Below are positions 38,701 through 49,735 of a stretch of DNA of 64,000 nucleotides, in pieces. Below the pieces are notes generated by a model. That model did no database searches and had not been told where the DNA came from. It saw only the letters and a program-made list of their open reading frames with translations. Source of the DNA: Hymenolepis diminuta (lineage: Eukaryota; Platyhelminthes; Cestoda; Cyclophyllidea; Hymenolepididae); the NCBI GenBank assembly GCA_900708905.1, contig CAADRB010000066.1, positions 589,493-653,492 on the forward strand. The letters are read 5' to 3'. Both the position numbers and the translations under genes were made by a program. Within the stretch, counting starts at the first letter, position 1. Each line of letters opens with the position of its first letter.

Positions 38701-40056
38701 TAAGGTTACGTTTATTTAGTATGCATTATTTATTTATATAAGAATACCACAATGTTTATTGCGGAATGGCAATTAAAATAGCTGAATAGTAAGTCTAATA
38801 ATTGATTAAAAGGGAGGGGATCAAAAAGATATTGAGAGTAAATTCAGGTATCAAAAAGTTCTACTTCATTTGATTTTTGGATTCTGGTTGTACAATATGT
38901 ACTTAAAGAGTAAGTCACTTTCTGAAATTCAAATTTCATAATTCGACCCCTGGATTGACTTATTGACCAGTTGCTTAATTACGGTGGTCGGTCTTGCCAC
39001 CTCAATTCATTTCTTCTTCTAGGTTGAAAAAGCAGGATGATCTTACGGGATATTAAGCAGCATTCAAGATCTTAACATTAATAGAGTTAGCATGACTAAA
39101 ATTTATAACATAGGAGTGTTCAATATTCGGCTGTTTATCTTTGTGTTCTGTCTCTTATAGCGAAGCCCTACATCGACATTCGTGTAATTCTCCAGGGCTG
39201 TATGAATTGTTTCTCCGAGCGTTCACTCTACACTCAGGAACGTCTCTCAGTAGCTATCGGCCAACTTCTCGAGCGGCCAGTTATTCCCACACTGTTCCTC
39301 CGAACAGTTATGCAAGCTCACGCTCTCTATCCCCGACTCTCGGGCTACGTGATCAATGTCCTCTTCCGTTTGATTCAAAAACAAGTCTGGAAGTCAGATA
39401 TCCTCTGGGCTGGATTCATCCGCTGTTGCGTGAAAATTCAACCTAAAAGCTATCAGGTGCTGCTTCAACTGCCACCTCAACAACTTGAGGCTGTATTCAA
39501 GAGGGAACCAGATTTGAGAGCGCAGTTGAGACGATATGTGGACACTTTTTCTTCAGCTCAGAGAACTCATATTTCCAGGGGAGTTTATGAGGTGCTGGAA
39601 AGAGAGGAGAAGACAGAAGATACTGTCACTACTGACGAATCAACTCCCCACCAACCCTTAGTAATTAAACAAGAAAAAGGAGAAGTGCAGGTTGTAAAAG
39701 TGGAAGAAGGGGTACATTCAAGTGCGAATGACGAACAGAATGGTGATGTAGAGTCTTCAGGGGCTGCAACTCCTGTTTGTGATGAGGTGCGTTTATATTA
39801 CTTAAGTGGTTATGAGTAAGTAATCTTATTTTACTTTTACCCTTTTATAGTCTGAGTCTCAAGGTGTCGAAGAAAGCGTCGGAGTCGACCAGGTAAGATC
39901 TTGGATTCATTTGCTACTTAAATGGTTATAGGTAAACGGACTCTAATAATGTTATTTACTTTTTTTGAGCCTGAGGATCAAAATGTTGAAGAAAATACAG
40001 CAACTCAAAATGAGAATCGTTCCGAGGGCCAAGAAAAGGCGACTGAGAATATTTAA
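26800..40056 (+). CDS. SYMPK: Symplekin (14 exons, 1,450 residues)
   Basis: Scaffold subunit of the nuclear mRNA 3'-end processing machinery. Coding exons by splice signal and alignment: 26800-27032, 27103-27869, 27910-28070, 29259-29536, 30553-30808, 31637-31814, 33541-33795, 34664-35391, 35467-35715, 36999-37326, 37701-37865, 39161-39786, 39851-39892, 39970-40056. All introns are GT-AG and the frame is open from ATG to TAA. The N-terminal domain covers about residues 1-390 ('[20 protein letters not shown]', '[11 protein letters not shown]'). A basic, acidic linker follows at about 400-440 ('QKRRN', 'NKRSR'), then 'ISVVQGAF', an acidic low-complexity insert in exon 8 (about residues 760-830), and the symplekin C-terminal domain at about 1036-1300 ('[20 protein letters not shown]', '[15 protein letters not shown]', '[16 protein letters not shown]', '[13 protein letters not shown]'). 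It is closer in layout to vertebrate symplekin (about 1,270 residues) than the minus-strand copy, and probably carries the canonical role. Exons 13 and 14 look like a tandem duplication. Confidence 0.95.
28895..29068 (-). mobile_element. SINE-like element D (minus)
   Basis: The minus strand reads 'gatagcgcagtgatc', with an A-box-like TAGCGCAGTGA, and its 3' end parallels 'aagtcaagtgtt' of other copies (here 'cacttgatttggg' on the plus strand). It lies in intron 3 of the plus-strand symplekin gene. Confidence 0.5.
31145..31205 (-). mobile_element. Short tRNA-like SINE head (minus)
   Basis: The minus strand reads 'gacagcggttaacgttcgg' and then 'cacgagttcgacgcctg', the latter close to the B box GGTTCGANNCC. 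Only the tRNA-like head is readable. It lies in intron 5 of the plus-strand symplekin gene. Confidence 0.4.
32390..32525 (+). repeat. Interspersed repeat C, copy 2 (3' part)
   Basis: 'taaccatgcca', 'ttaatactggga', 'ccagtagaaggctttaatc' and 'gacagcag' match in order 'aggccatccca', 'ttaatgctgggg', 'gcagtagaaagctctaatc' and 'gacaacag' at 63275-63365. It lies in intron 6 of the plus-strand symplekin gene. Confidence 0.5.
34125..34315 (+). mobile_element. SINE-like element D (plus, clearest copy)
   Basis: A tRNA-derived head begins with TGGCGTAGTGG at 34131-34141, an exact RNA polymerase III A box. It continues 'tcaatgtgtatggctgccag', and the tail carries 'aagtcaagtgttgtgaaaac', shared in reverse with 37.41-37.62 kb. 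The B box is eroded. It lies in intron 7 of the plus-strand symplekin gene. Confidence 0.65.
37412..37622 (-). mobile_element. SINE-like element D (minus)
   Basis: The minus strand begins 'gatgcgccagtggcgcag' (A-box-like TGGCGCAGTGA, 37612-37602) and ends with 'aagtcaagtgttttgaacac', the same tail as the copy at 34.13 kb. It lies in intron 10 of the plus-strand symplekin gene. The open frame that spans it is not a gene. Confidence 0.6.
39796..40020 (+). repeat. Tandem duplication covering symplekin exons 13 and 14
   Basis: The intron tail and exon start repeat: 'ttacttaagtggttatgag' before exon 13 and 'ctacttaaatggttatagg' before exon 14; the exons open with SESQGVEE and PEDQNVEE. The unit is about 113 bp. 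The copies encode alternate pieces of the acidic C-terminal tail. Confidence 0.65.
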
Positions 40057-41864
40057 GAAAATGTTGTAGATTAGTGGATTAAAGGTCCACAATAGTGGGT
40101 CTTATGTTTTTTGTACAAATGAATGCATCTTTTTTAAATGTTTAATTCCATGACTGCTGTAAAATAAGATGTTTTTTGTAAGTGTTTTTCAACTCTCTTG
40201 TTGTCTGCTATCGCAATTGAAGATTCATTGAGGTTATTCCTATCAGTAGATGCGCTAAACGGATAAAAAGGGAATATCTACAAATATAGTCAATGGCTGT
40301 TACAGAACGGGATCTAAATTAAGAAATAGGTGCGCCTGCCTCGTGCTCACCGTATCTCTATGCATTCGACCTTGAAATGTACCCTGTAAAGGACAAGTAG
40401 TTAAAGTGATGTGTTTTATTTGTGGTATGGAATTTAACTGCAGCGTGATCTTAAGTCCTCCAGTTGGCGTAGATGAAGTTCGATTCAGTATATCTGGTAT
40501 GTCTATCGAAACAATGTCCGAGTTGACCGTTTGCAGTCATATTCGGCCATTTGTCAACTTGGCAGTGTTAAAAATCGATAAATGCAGACGGTTGGGTTCT
40601 GGAATTGCAACTTCTGATGGTGGCTCCCGGAAAGGAAGTGCAAGCATTTCACAGATGGCGGTTGCCGAACTTTGTGGGAATCTGTTTTCCAAAAGAGGTA
40701 GCAAGAAACAGTTTACAATCCAAGATAAGATATGAGATAATTACATATAGTCGATTTTAAGTTAGTTGCTTTATGTTTATCTGTAGTTCAGCATCACATT
40801 GTGGAAGGAAATAGTGATAGTGCATAAAGTTAGAATATTAATCGGCAAAAGCTATGGTGGTACAAGTATGGCAGCTACGAATAAGGTTTCCGTTATCAAT
40901 GAGGTTAAGAATGGTCAATTTGTACCACTGGCTTCCCAGTGAGAAGACAAAGGGTATTGAGAGAGTGGGTATAAAATTTGAAACAGTTCTTTTATTTGCA
41001 AAAATATATAACTATTTCAACCTATAACTACTTAATTAAGTTCCTTGTTTGTTCCCATTTTGTAGTCACCATTTATAACTTAACGGAAGAATACATATTG
41101 ATCATGTGAATGATATAACAAATACAGTGTAATATTGGAACGCTTCTTAATTTTTTATATTTCCGGAATAACTGTGGCCATATCCATATTTATTTTACAA
41201 ATAAATTATCAACAGAATTAATTTTAATTTACTACTCTACTGCATTATTTAGGTGAACTATTATATACTTGTCAAAACTAGCGTAACACTGAAACCACTT
41301 AGTTCCTAATTAGAGTTGCTAATTAAATGACAAAATCGCCAAAACAAATAATTGCCATAAGAATAAGGCTTAAATTTAGCAAATGCGATGTATTTGATCT
41401 CACTCAGACAACTATATACATTTATTGTGAATACTTCTTGCAATTTGTCGTTTTGATTTTTCTCATGTGTTGTGCGTAATTTAAGATGAAGGCGTAAGTT
41501 CCTAAGGTTTTGTGTCTTTTGATTTTTTATCATTCTCTATTATATATTGTGATTAATTATGTTTGCTTACTTGTTATAGTAGTGCAAGAAGGTAATTTAG
41601 GCTTTTACTATGTTTTGCGCATACTTATTAACATTTAGATCCTGATATTTTCTTGGAATTTCGCATGTTTTATGGCCAAGCCAACGACTATTTTAATGCT
41701 TATGATAGCTATTTTCTCAAAATTTAGTGCATATAATTAAATTTTTAACGCTTTATTATTTATCAATTGGAACTTCATTCAAATAATGTTCCCACCTAGT
41801 TAGTAGCTTTCTCCCTAGCAAATTAAACAGTATCTAATGAAAGCCTTTAATTTTTCTTACAAAG
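40057..41864 (+). other. Spacer between symplekin and CHMP3; should hold CHMP3 exon 1
   Basis: This 1.8 kb contains the symplekin 3' UTR and, by inference, the CHMP3 promoter and its very short first coding exon (about five residues ending with two bases of a split codon), which I could not place. An open frame at 40406-40735 has no recognisable family motif. No AATAAA was seen close to the symplekin stop. Confidence 0.4.
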
Positions 41865-44800
41865 GATTTTTCATAATGAAAAAGATCTCCGCCCAAAGAT
41901 TCGGGAACTACAGACCCAACTTAAACGTGAACAGCGAAAGTTGGATCGCGACATTGCCATGATTCAACAGAAATGTAAACAGAGTGAGACCGAGGTCAAG
42001 AAATATGCCCAGAGCGGAAATATGGACGCGGCTGCAATTCTCGCGAAGGAAATCGCAAAGTCTCGTATAGCTGTCAGCCGACTATATCAAGCTAAGGCAC
42101 AAATCGGTTCTGTCTGCGCCGAGCTTGACAACCAGATTGCTATGGCGAAAATGGCCAGCGCTCTCAAACAGAGTACTACAGTAATGCAGTCAATGTCAAA
42201 TCTTGTTAAGGTAATCTATTTCTTCACTTTATGCATTCGAACTGAATTTTAATATCACTTCATGAGTTTGGCTCATTTTCTTTTCACACCGTTTAAAACC
42301 ACTTGATAAGTTACCAATGTTGTCGCTTCTCATTTCGTCTTTGTTAGTTTTCTTGCGTTTGTGAGGTTTTTTTGATATGCGCTTTGTGTTTTGTCTTTAA
42401 ATTATTCCTTATAATTTTGTTATTAAGTGTCGGAACTTGCATTTAGATATTAATGTAGGCTTTGGCTTTTGAGTCTATTAATTTTCAGTTCTTCTGTTAC
42501 TACTGCTGTTGTTTGAACTCTACTACTTTGCCTCTACCTTTCCATTCAGGCGTCGGATAAATCTGACTTTCACACACTTTCGTCGTTAATCTCAATATTC
42601 TTGCTCGACTTTGGAGGACGTTTAAAAGCTTAATTGCTAATCTATAAGCAATTCATATTAATATTGGTAAATTTGAAAAGGCTGTTTTTGATTGGTGCTT
42701 TTGTGTCATGTTTTTCAATTCATAATTATTTCGTAATCTGTTTTATTTGAGATTCAATGTCATTCACGGTAAGAAATGTGCTTATGAGGAATGTGGCTCT
42801 GATGGGAAATTTTTAAATTGAATATTTAATTGTCTTATTTTGTTAAAGATGCTTTAATTTGTTTTTTTTTTTCGAGGTGGTCGGGAAGTAATGCTCTATT
42901 AAGAAATTGATTTAATATACGATAATATTAAACGCAATGAGTTTTATTTGAAGGTTGAATTATACATAAGTCTTCACCTGCAGTTTCTCGTTTCCTTGAC
43001 TTTTGCATAACATCGATCTTCACGTTTTCTTCCGTTATGATCCGTCATCATCGTTGCATTCGAACAACTAGTTTCCAAGGTCCACAGTTCTTGAAGATTT
43101 AAATGTCTGAAGATCTTTATGAAGAATTGCTCTTCCACCACCCTGTGATAGGCGAATTGATAAATGGGAGTTTTCTTTCATTATATATTATTCAATATGT
43201 AGACGCATGTCTGGTTTTTCCTTGTATTTATCGTGTTCTGTTTCAAATTCGTGAAATGAAATGTCTATTTTCACGTGAAGAAATGCACTTTTTCGGTAAT
43301 CTTTTTTCCATTACTAATATCCTTCCCTTACAATTCTCTACTTTATGCGATGCTACTTATAGTTAAAGTCATATTTTAAATCACGAATTTTCATGGTTAA
43401 TTTCGATGTCTCGTGTTTTTTACTTGCCTTCTAAGTAGATTATTTAAAAACTGAAAGAGTATTATGTTTTGCTTAGTTGAACTTTGTATAAGTCTTAAAC
43501 ATTTCAATTATAGCACGTTAGTGAAAGGGATTAGAAGTTTCACATGCGTGAAAGTTTGAAATAACCCCCCGCCATTTCTCTTAAACGTAGTTTTGCATTA
43601 ACTTTGTATTATAATATTAAAAGGTCTGGTTTGTTTCTATGATCTAAATGCTCAATAGATGTTACTAGACTGCAGTTTACTCAGACCCTGAAAGAAGGGA
43701 AGACGGAGGTGTTGTCACTCTAATACATTTATTTGCTCAATTTACATAACTTTAAACAGTGCTGTACGTGGTTGTAGTTGGTTGAACTAATCATTATGAT
43801 GGGCCAGACAGCGGACCAATCGATGAATGGCGGTTGACCTCACCATATCTTGACCTGCTAAGGCTATGGCGTGCGTTTAACGTTTATGGCTTAGAATTAA
43901 CATTTCGATTGCGTTGGTATTACACCTCTTGTAAGTGGTAGGGCTGACGAATATTTTTTTCTATTTATATGGTTAAGATATTTAGTTCGCAGGACGTCAG
44001 CCAGTATTATGCTACCTCTTTGTAATCAACATTTATTTCAGGGGTAAATAATCGTCTCAGAGCCCAATTAATTTGACCTTAAACTGCTGTCCTCTTCAAT
44101 TCTTCCCCGCTCATACTTTGTTAATTATCTCATTAAGCTGGTCGGCATTGAGGCACTTTCTTTTTTTCTATTGTATTAATATCCATCCGTGCTGTATGCT
44201 GCGTATGCATTAAGCAAAATTTGACCATCATACGTGTAAATCTCCTTGTTTTTCAGGAGTATATCTTTTTGGCTCAATTTCGTCTAACAGTATTAGATTC
44301 ACATCAGACCTTTAACACCAAGAATCTGGTGAGTAATAATCAATGGTATCACCTCGTTTGTGTTTTGAATTTTTTCTGGACCTTTGATGGCTATTTGATG
44401 AGCAAGTCTTCCCTGCCAGTTCTCAATTATTCCACTTGGATTATATCCAATATCCTTTCTATTTATGTGGTACGAAGTATGAAATCCTTAACGATAATTA
44501 GATATGCAAGCATGTTATTTTAAGATAGGGAATCGGGAGGACCCTATTTCGTCTGAACTCCAGAATGATCCGGTCAACTGCCTCTTCAAGTTGAAGCTCA
44601 TCTAGATTAATCGTGATATCAAAGTTGCTTTAAAATCTTTACCAAATTAGGCCATATATTCCCTCACAGAACGAATGATCTACTTAGGGCTAACGGGATA
44701 CAGGAGCCTATCTCAAGTGAAAAGACCGATGCTGGGTTGGACAAATGTGTATTGGACAATTGTAAATGAAAGGGAAAGGGAAGAAGGAAAGGTTAGGAGG

Positions 44801-45912
44801 AAAGCGGAGGCGTCAGTACCGAGGGAATAGAGTCTGGATGGTATGGAACAGGCGAAATGAGATACAATAAGTCGATTGACCGATTTCGCGTTTTTTGTTT
44901 ATTAATAAGTAACTGACAGTTAAGGCGGAGGTATGAGTCATAAGGCTCCCAAAACATAGACTGGGTAGACCTAAGTCAAGGTGCGTGAGTACTGCAATTT
45001 TCTTATTTCGGATTTTAGATAAGAGGAGGCTTCTCAGGGGTTGAGGATGTCAGCATTCTCTCTCTCTCTCTCCCTATATATGTATATATAATAAGTACAG
45101 AAGAATGAGGTACCTGTTAAAATTTGTTGTATTTGCAATTTATCGAAAGCTTCATATGATGCCGCATCAGTTTCTATTTTCCTAGCAATATTAGCACTTG
45201 TTCTGAGAAATTTTAACTCTCAATAATCGTGTGAGAAAGTGCTCGGATGCTTAATTATCAAACTACCTTTGCTTTCTGCTTAAACGGTTTTAGTATGATT
45301 TATCCAATTCACATGGATATTTTATTAGACATTCTTAACACTTTCGGGATTAACGTAACTGAGGAGTAGCTGGATTACTGTACGTACACCCGATTACATG
45401 ATAGGACTGCGATTATATACAGATTTATGCAGAGAAGTAGAATGGATAGACAATCACATTAAATTTGTACATGAGGAAATAGGTTAGGAGTTTTCTAAAG
45501 CACACCATAGGAATGAAATTGAAAATACAACTTAACATCACATGGTCTTTAATCATTTTTGACCACATCAATTATCACTTTTCTTCCATCCCTCTTTCAG
45601 CTCCCTGGGTTACAGACTACTATGAAAAACCTCTCCAAAGAGATGATGAAGTTGGGTCTAATGAACGAGATGGTCGATGACTCTATTGACAACGCCTTGG
45701 GAGGAGGTGAGGAGTTAGAGGAGAAGGCCCAATCTGAAGTGGATAAGATCCTCTTTGAGTTGACCAACGGGGCAATGGGTCGGGCTCCTGACGCCGTCAC
45801 AGACACCCTTCCTGCCGGCATGGAAGTGCCTTCCGCTGCCGTAGAGGAAGAAGCTGAAGCGACTGCTGATGATTTGGAGGAGATGAGGGCGCGGCTGGAG
45901 GCTATTCGTTGA
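41865..45912 (+). CDS. CHMP3: CHMP3/VPS24, ESCRT-III subunit (first short exon missing)
   Basis: ESCRT-III subunit that polymerises on endosomal and other membranes to drive inward budding and scission. Two exons are clear: 41865-42210 and 45601-45912, joined in phase 0 across a 3,390 bp GT-AG intron. The first starts in mid-protein after an 'acaaag' acceptor in phase 2. The basic alpha-1 helix region ('KLDRDIAMIQQK'), 'SRIAVSRLYQAKAQIGSV', 'LPGLQTTMKNLSKEMMK' and 'DKILFELTNGAMGRAPDAVT' match CHMP3 in order, better than CHMP2. The acidic C-terminus ends in a MIT-interacting motif (LEEMRARLEAIR). Visible length is 218 residues plus a split codon, against 222 in human, so only about five N-terminal residues (a MGLFG-like start) are missing. 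It lies downstream of and parallel to symplekin. Confidence 0.9.
44257..44328 (+). other. Possible 72 bp cassette exon inside the CHMP3 intron
   Basis: Flanked by a good acceptor (tttttcag|) and a good donor (CTG|GTGAGT), open in the phase-0 frame of the surrounding intron, encoding 24 residues beginning EYIFLAQF. Inclusion would insert these between 'SNLVK' and 'LPGLQ' without shifting the frame. The residues match nothing in CHMP3 that I recognise, so it could be a chance pseudo-exon. Confidence 0.25.
44700..45000 (+). repeat. Interspersed repeat B, copy 1
   Basis: Shares 'gggttggacaaatg', 'ggcgtcagtac', 'ggaacaggcgaaatgagata' and 'gatttcgcgtt' in the same order and spacing with 59570-59850. 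It lies in the CHMP3 intron. Class unknown. Confidence 0.65.
45056..45092. repeat. (CT)n / (TA)n microsatellite
   Basis: A TC run followed by 'tatatatgtatatataa', just after repeat B in the CHMP3 intron. Confidence 0.85.
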
Positions 45913-46197
45913 ATTAATGTGACTGAAGTTTAGCAGCAGCGATGTCTGTGATCTAGTCTTTCTAGAACTTGAAACCCCTTATTCAGTGTATTTCCTTTTT
46001 CCTGCCTCTCTCCTCTTCCATTTCCCCTCCTCTTTATTATTTGTATAATCGGCAGTAGTCTGCTGTTTGCTTTACGTTTTCTTTTGTCCTCCCTCCCTAT
46101 ATCTGTGTACTGGAGCTGCATATTCGCCACCTTTACTTGCAATTGTTTTGGTATAGTAATTGTCATTTAAACTTTGTTTATTATCCAGCTCTGCTAA

Positions 46198-46203
46198 ATT
46201 AAA
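46198..46203 (+). terminator. Possible CHMP3 polyadenylation signal (ATTAAA)
   Basis: ATTAAA lies 286 bp after the CHMP3 stop codon, in an AT-rich context followed by 'agttttag'. It is the best variant signal in that 3' flank, but the hexamer is common in DNA this AT-rich. Confidence 0.3.
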
Positions 46204-48689
46204 AAGTTTTAGCTGTATGTATTATCTCATACCGATTAGAAGCTCTACTAAAATGAAGATGGGAGTGGTGTAACCACCCATTCTTGAAACTCATGCCATT
46301 TCAGGTATTCGCTTTCTTCTGAAATTAGGCAACTCAGTGCTGGATCGCAAACTATGCAGTCACGAAGCTACAAGAGAATTTAAATCTCCGTTCATGAAAA
46401 TCAGTGCACTTGCCTTGCACTTGGAAAATATTTTCCAATGGAAATAGACTTCTCACGTATCCTGAAGATGCTAACACTAGAGGGGGATGGCAAACTGGAA
46501 CTCAAACACCTAATGTATACTCACTTTATATGAGAGGCATTTTGCCTTCCTCTTTGGTAGCTATAGTGTTTAAGGCTATGCACCTTCATGTCAAGGTCGT
46601 ATTTGCAATACGAGCATCATTTTTTTATCCTAAGGACTTAATACAGAATTTAGTCGTTAGTTGGGACAGTTTTTGGAAGATGTGGGCAGTGCGTTTGGAG
46701 AGGCACTTTGCAAGTCAACACCGAATGCCGTTCTGGGTGTGCCTTGCAGATTGTGTGGCACATCTGCCGACAAACATCGGTACTCATCCAGTGAACAGCA
46801 TGACTAATCGTACTGGTTAAATTATGAATTTGAGGTTACAGTTTCTCATCAGGAAAACTCCACGATTTCATCCTTTCACCTGCCACGTTAAGCATAGAAA
46901 ATTTGTTCTCTATCGAGTTAATGATTTTAGAACAGTAAGGCTAACATTCACTGTTGTTAACGTGATTGTCTAGAGAAGCCAGAGGTCAGGGTGTGAAATG
47001 ACCGACCGCACTGGTTGAATTAGGCTAATAAAAGGGGTGGGCGGAGTTCAGATTTCTGGCTAGGGTGACTCAACGATGCTATCGCATAACCCAAGATGAG
47101 TGTTGAAAAGCGCCTTCCTAAATATTCTTGAGAATCATTTATCGTTGTGTGATGGTCTTATTTTTTAATTATATTCCCACCTAGATGCCAGCCTTACTGT
47201 ATTAAAATTAAATTGTTGTATGCATCATTTGGGTGAAATTGGAAGGTTTAAATTTTGTGATCATTGACTCAAGATCCTGCCTGGGTCTGAAGATGCAGAT
47301 TACATGGCGCGGAATCTCAACTAGGGGTATTTAACGAGAAATAATTTCTCAAAAGTTCCCTGAAGATATATTTTAATTTGTTGTAATCTGTCAGGGATTA
47401 AAGACGACGGTCTAAGGTATTTATTACATTTTTAGTACAATGATCACCCTATTGTGTAAAAAGACATTGCTTTCATTTCTGAGAAAATCTTTGAAACCTA
47501 AAAATGAACTTAACTGCTTGAAAGTTAGTCTGCCAGTGATTACGATTATCTTTTTCCTTCCTGGACTCTGCTTAATTAAAACAGGGAATCAATGGTATTC
47601 ACAGTCTTTAATCATAAAATTTTGGACTCTATTTTCCAGACGTACCAGCCTGATTCATTTTGAGTCGTTATAATGCTTACCAATATGAATGCGATTTTTT
47701 GACAAGCCAGAATTAATGCCTTACATTTTACTGTATTTCATCAAGAAAAATGGGATTATACTTTTTTAAGTCAAATTTAACTGTAAAATATGAAAATAGT
47801 GATAGTCTTTATGGATTATGAAACTAACCAAAGAGGATTACTGTTAAAAGAAACAAAACTATATGCATTAACGTGAATTCTACCTCTAATTCATAAATTA
47901 ATACATTTCTAGCTCAGCAGGTTTTTTCTCTGCAGTTAAAGCTTCCAAATCTAAATTTTCAAAACAACTGAATTTAAAAGTTATTTTGAGGACGAAATTG
48001 CAAAAAGTCAAATATTTATGACATTTAGTTAAATATATACAACATTAAACCTTAATCAGGAAAATCATTCTTTTTTAGTCATTAAAGTTGTTGGGACAAT
48101 TGACGTAGGATAGCCCTTTAAACATTAAATACTAGCATAAAATGCAAGATCGGATATTGATTGTTGCACAAGGACTATGTGGGGCGATAGTGACTTGTAT
48201 GTAAATATTTACTCCAAAAATAGAATTTTGCGATCATGATTAATTGAATAAGTACACAAATATTTTTGCTTATAATGCCACAAAACTGCCAATCGTTTCG
48301 TTAAATTTGCAGGATGATTCGACATACATTGAATAACTTGGCCTGCAATAGCTTTCAATTACTTTTTCAGTGAAAACTTGCAGTCGTATTTCGAGCATTC
48401 GACTTTTTGAATCGTTCCAATGGAATTTGACAGTATTTCATTTCAGATCATGGCAAAACCACATGTTTTCATCATAGTTCTTAAAAGATCAAAACATCAA
48501 AAGATTCGGGTACTAAGAACAGTGACACCTTATGAAAATTCAGAATCTTATATGATAATTGCAGGTGTATAAGTCATGTATTAAACATTTAGATATTGTT
48601 CGAAATATGATTAAAAACCGAGACATGACACATATCTAATTATTTTCTCCACAAATATTTGACTACCTGAAGTATTGAAAAATATTTGT
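46204..48689. other. Gene-free stretch with old repeats
   Basis: No exon recognised. It contains repeat F copy 2 near its start (46390-46620). The rest is AT-rich with open frames at 46404-46820 and 47440-47673 that show no family motif. Confidence 0.4.
46390..46620 (+). repeat. Interspersed repeat F, copy 2
   Basis: Matches 6050-6310 in order at 'aaatcagtgca', 'gtatcctgaa' and, more weakly, 'aaggctatg'. The open frame across it is probably accidental. Confidence 0.4.
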
Positions 48690-49215
48690 ATTGAAGGATG
48701 AATCTCTTCTTCTCCGAAATATTTATCTTACGTCATCCATAATCATCACCAAATTTGATTGTCTTGTTATTATGGTAATGTCTGTAAAATTTTAACCTTT
48801 CCTGTGACCCAAGCACTCCATAGACAAACATTGTGTGTCCTCAACTGGCCTATTTCTCATCGATCGGAAAGGGTAAGCATAACTCGGACGATAGTAGCAA
48901 AGACACCGCTTAGTCGGCTTTGTTATTAACCAGTCCTGTCTGCACTGACCCTTCCTTTCCCTACAATCGTCCCGACCAATTAAAGCACGCCTACAATTAT
49001 ATCCTTATGCGTGTCCTCACCCAAAGTGTCGATTATAAATAGCCTTCCATTAGACACACGAAAACACACACACAGGGGACTCTAGCTCGTCAAACGCATC
49101 TCCCGTTGCTCAATCCTTCTCCTCCAATTCTCTATTTTCCCTTGAGACTCTGTACTGAGCTTTGTTCAATACAACCTGGTCTACGCAATCCTTGGTGTTC
49201 CTTCTGTTAGCTATC
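48690..49215 (+). repeat. Interspersed repeat A, copy 3, 5' part
   Basis: The longest uninterrupted copy of the 5' part: 'gaatctcttcttctccgaaa', 'cgtcccgaccaattaaagc', TATA-like 'gattataaatag', 'cacacacaca', 'ttgagactctgtactgagc' and 'ctacgcaatccttggtgtt'. It is followed after 165 bp by the 3' part. Confidence 0.75.
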
Positions 49216-49379
49216 TACCGCTACAGCATTATTAATGCTCCTTTTTTGCGTAATAGTAATAAAGTGGCAAACTATTTAGCTTAAATAATGCTGCAATACT
49301 ATTTAATCCCATATTTGAACGAAGAGTAAAGAATAAGTTGTTTGTTACCATTAAAGAACTTTGCGTTTAAAATAAGTTG

Positions 49380-49735
49380 ACTGATTTCATTAACGCCAAT
49401 GCCGATCACAGCACAGCTGTCTCCCAATGCCTGCCAATTAAAAATGATTGACTGGCGATAAGATCTTGACTACAGTGTCCACAGACGGTTCAGCTACGTG
49501 TTTGCGTGTTTGTACATTGACATTTGAACAGTTGCCAATCCTCACGCTGAGACATTCACGACGTGACAAGCTAATGAAAAATTTTTGCACATAAATCAGA
49601 TTTACTTATGGGTAGATTGGAGTGACTTTCCAGCCACCTCCATACTGATCTAGCGACATGATTGGCTTGGCTTATTCTGTCTGTTCGATTAATGTGGCCC
49701 TGGTCCACATACCGTTATGGCATAATGTAATAGAA
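49380..49735 (+). repeat. Interspersed repeat A, copy 3, 3' part
   Basis: 'aaaatgattgactggcgata', 'gtgtccacagacgg', 'tccagccacct' and 'gttcgattaatgtggccc' match the other 3' parts, with more substitutions than the pair at 25-26 kb. Confidence 0.65.

Noticed and set aside
40582..40595. ATG plus 11 bases ending GG|GTTCTG in the correct phase for the missing CHMP3 exon
   Set aside because: The encoded residues do not look like the conserved MGLFG-type start and the donor is poor.
40406..40735. 109-codon frame between symplekin and CHMP3, considered as CHMP3 exon 1
   Set aside because: It ends in its own stop, the donor-like site near 40697 is in the wrong phase for the CHMP3 acceptor at 41865, and the residues do not resemble a CHMP3 start.
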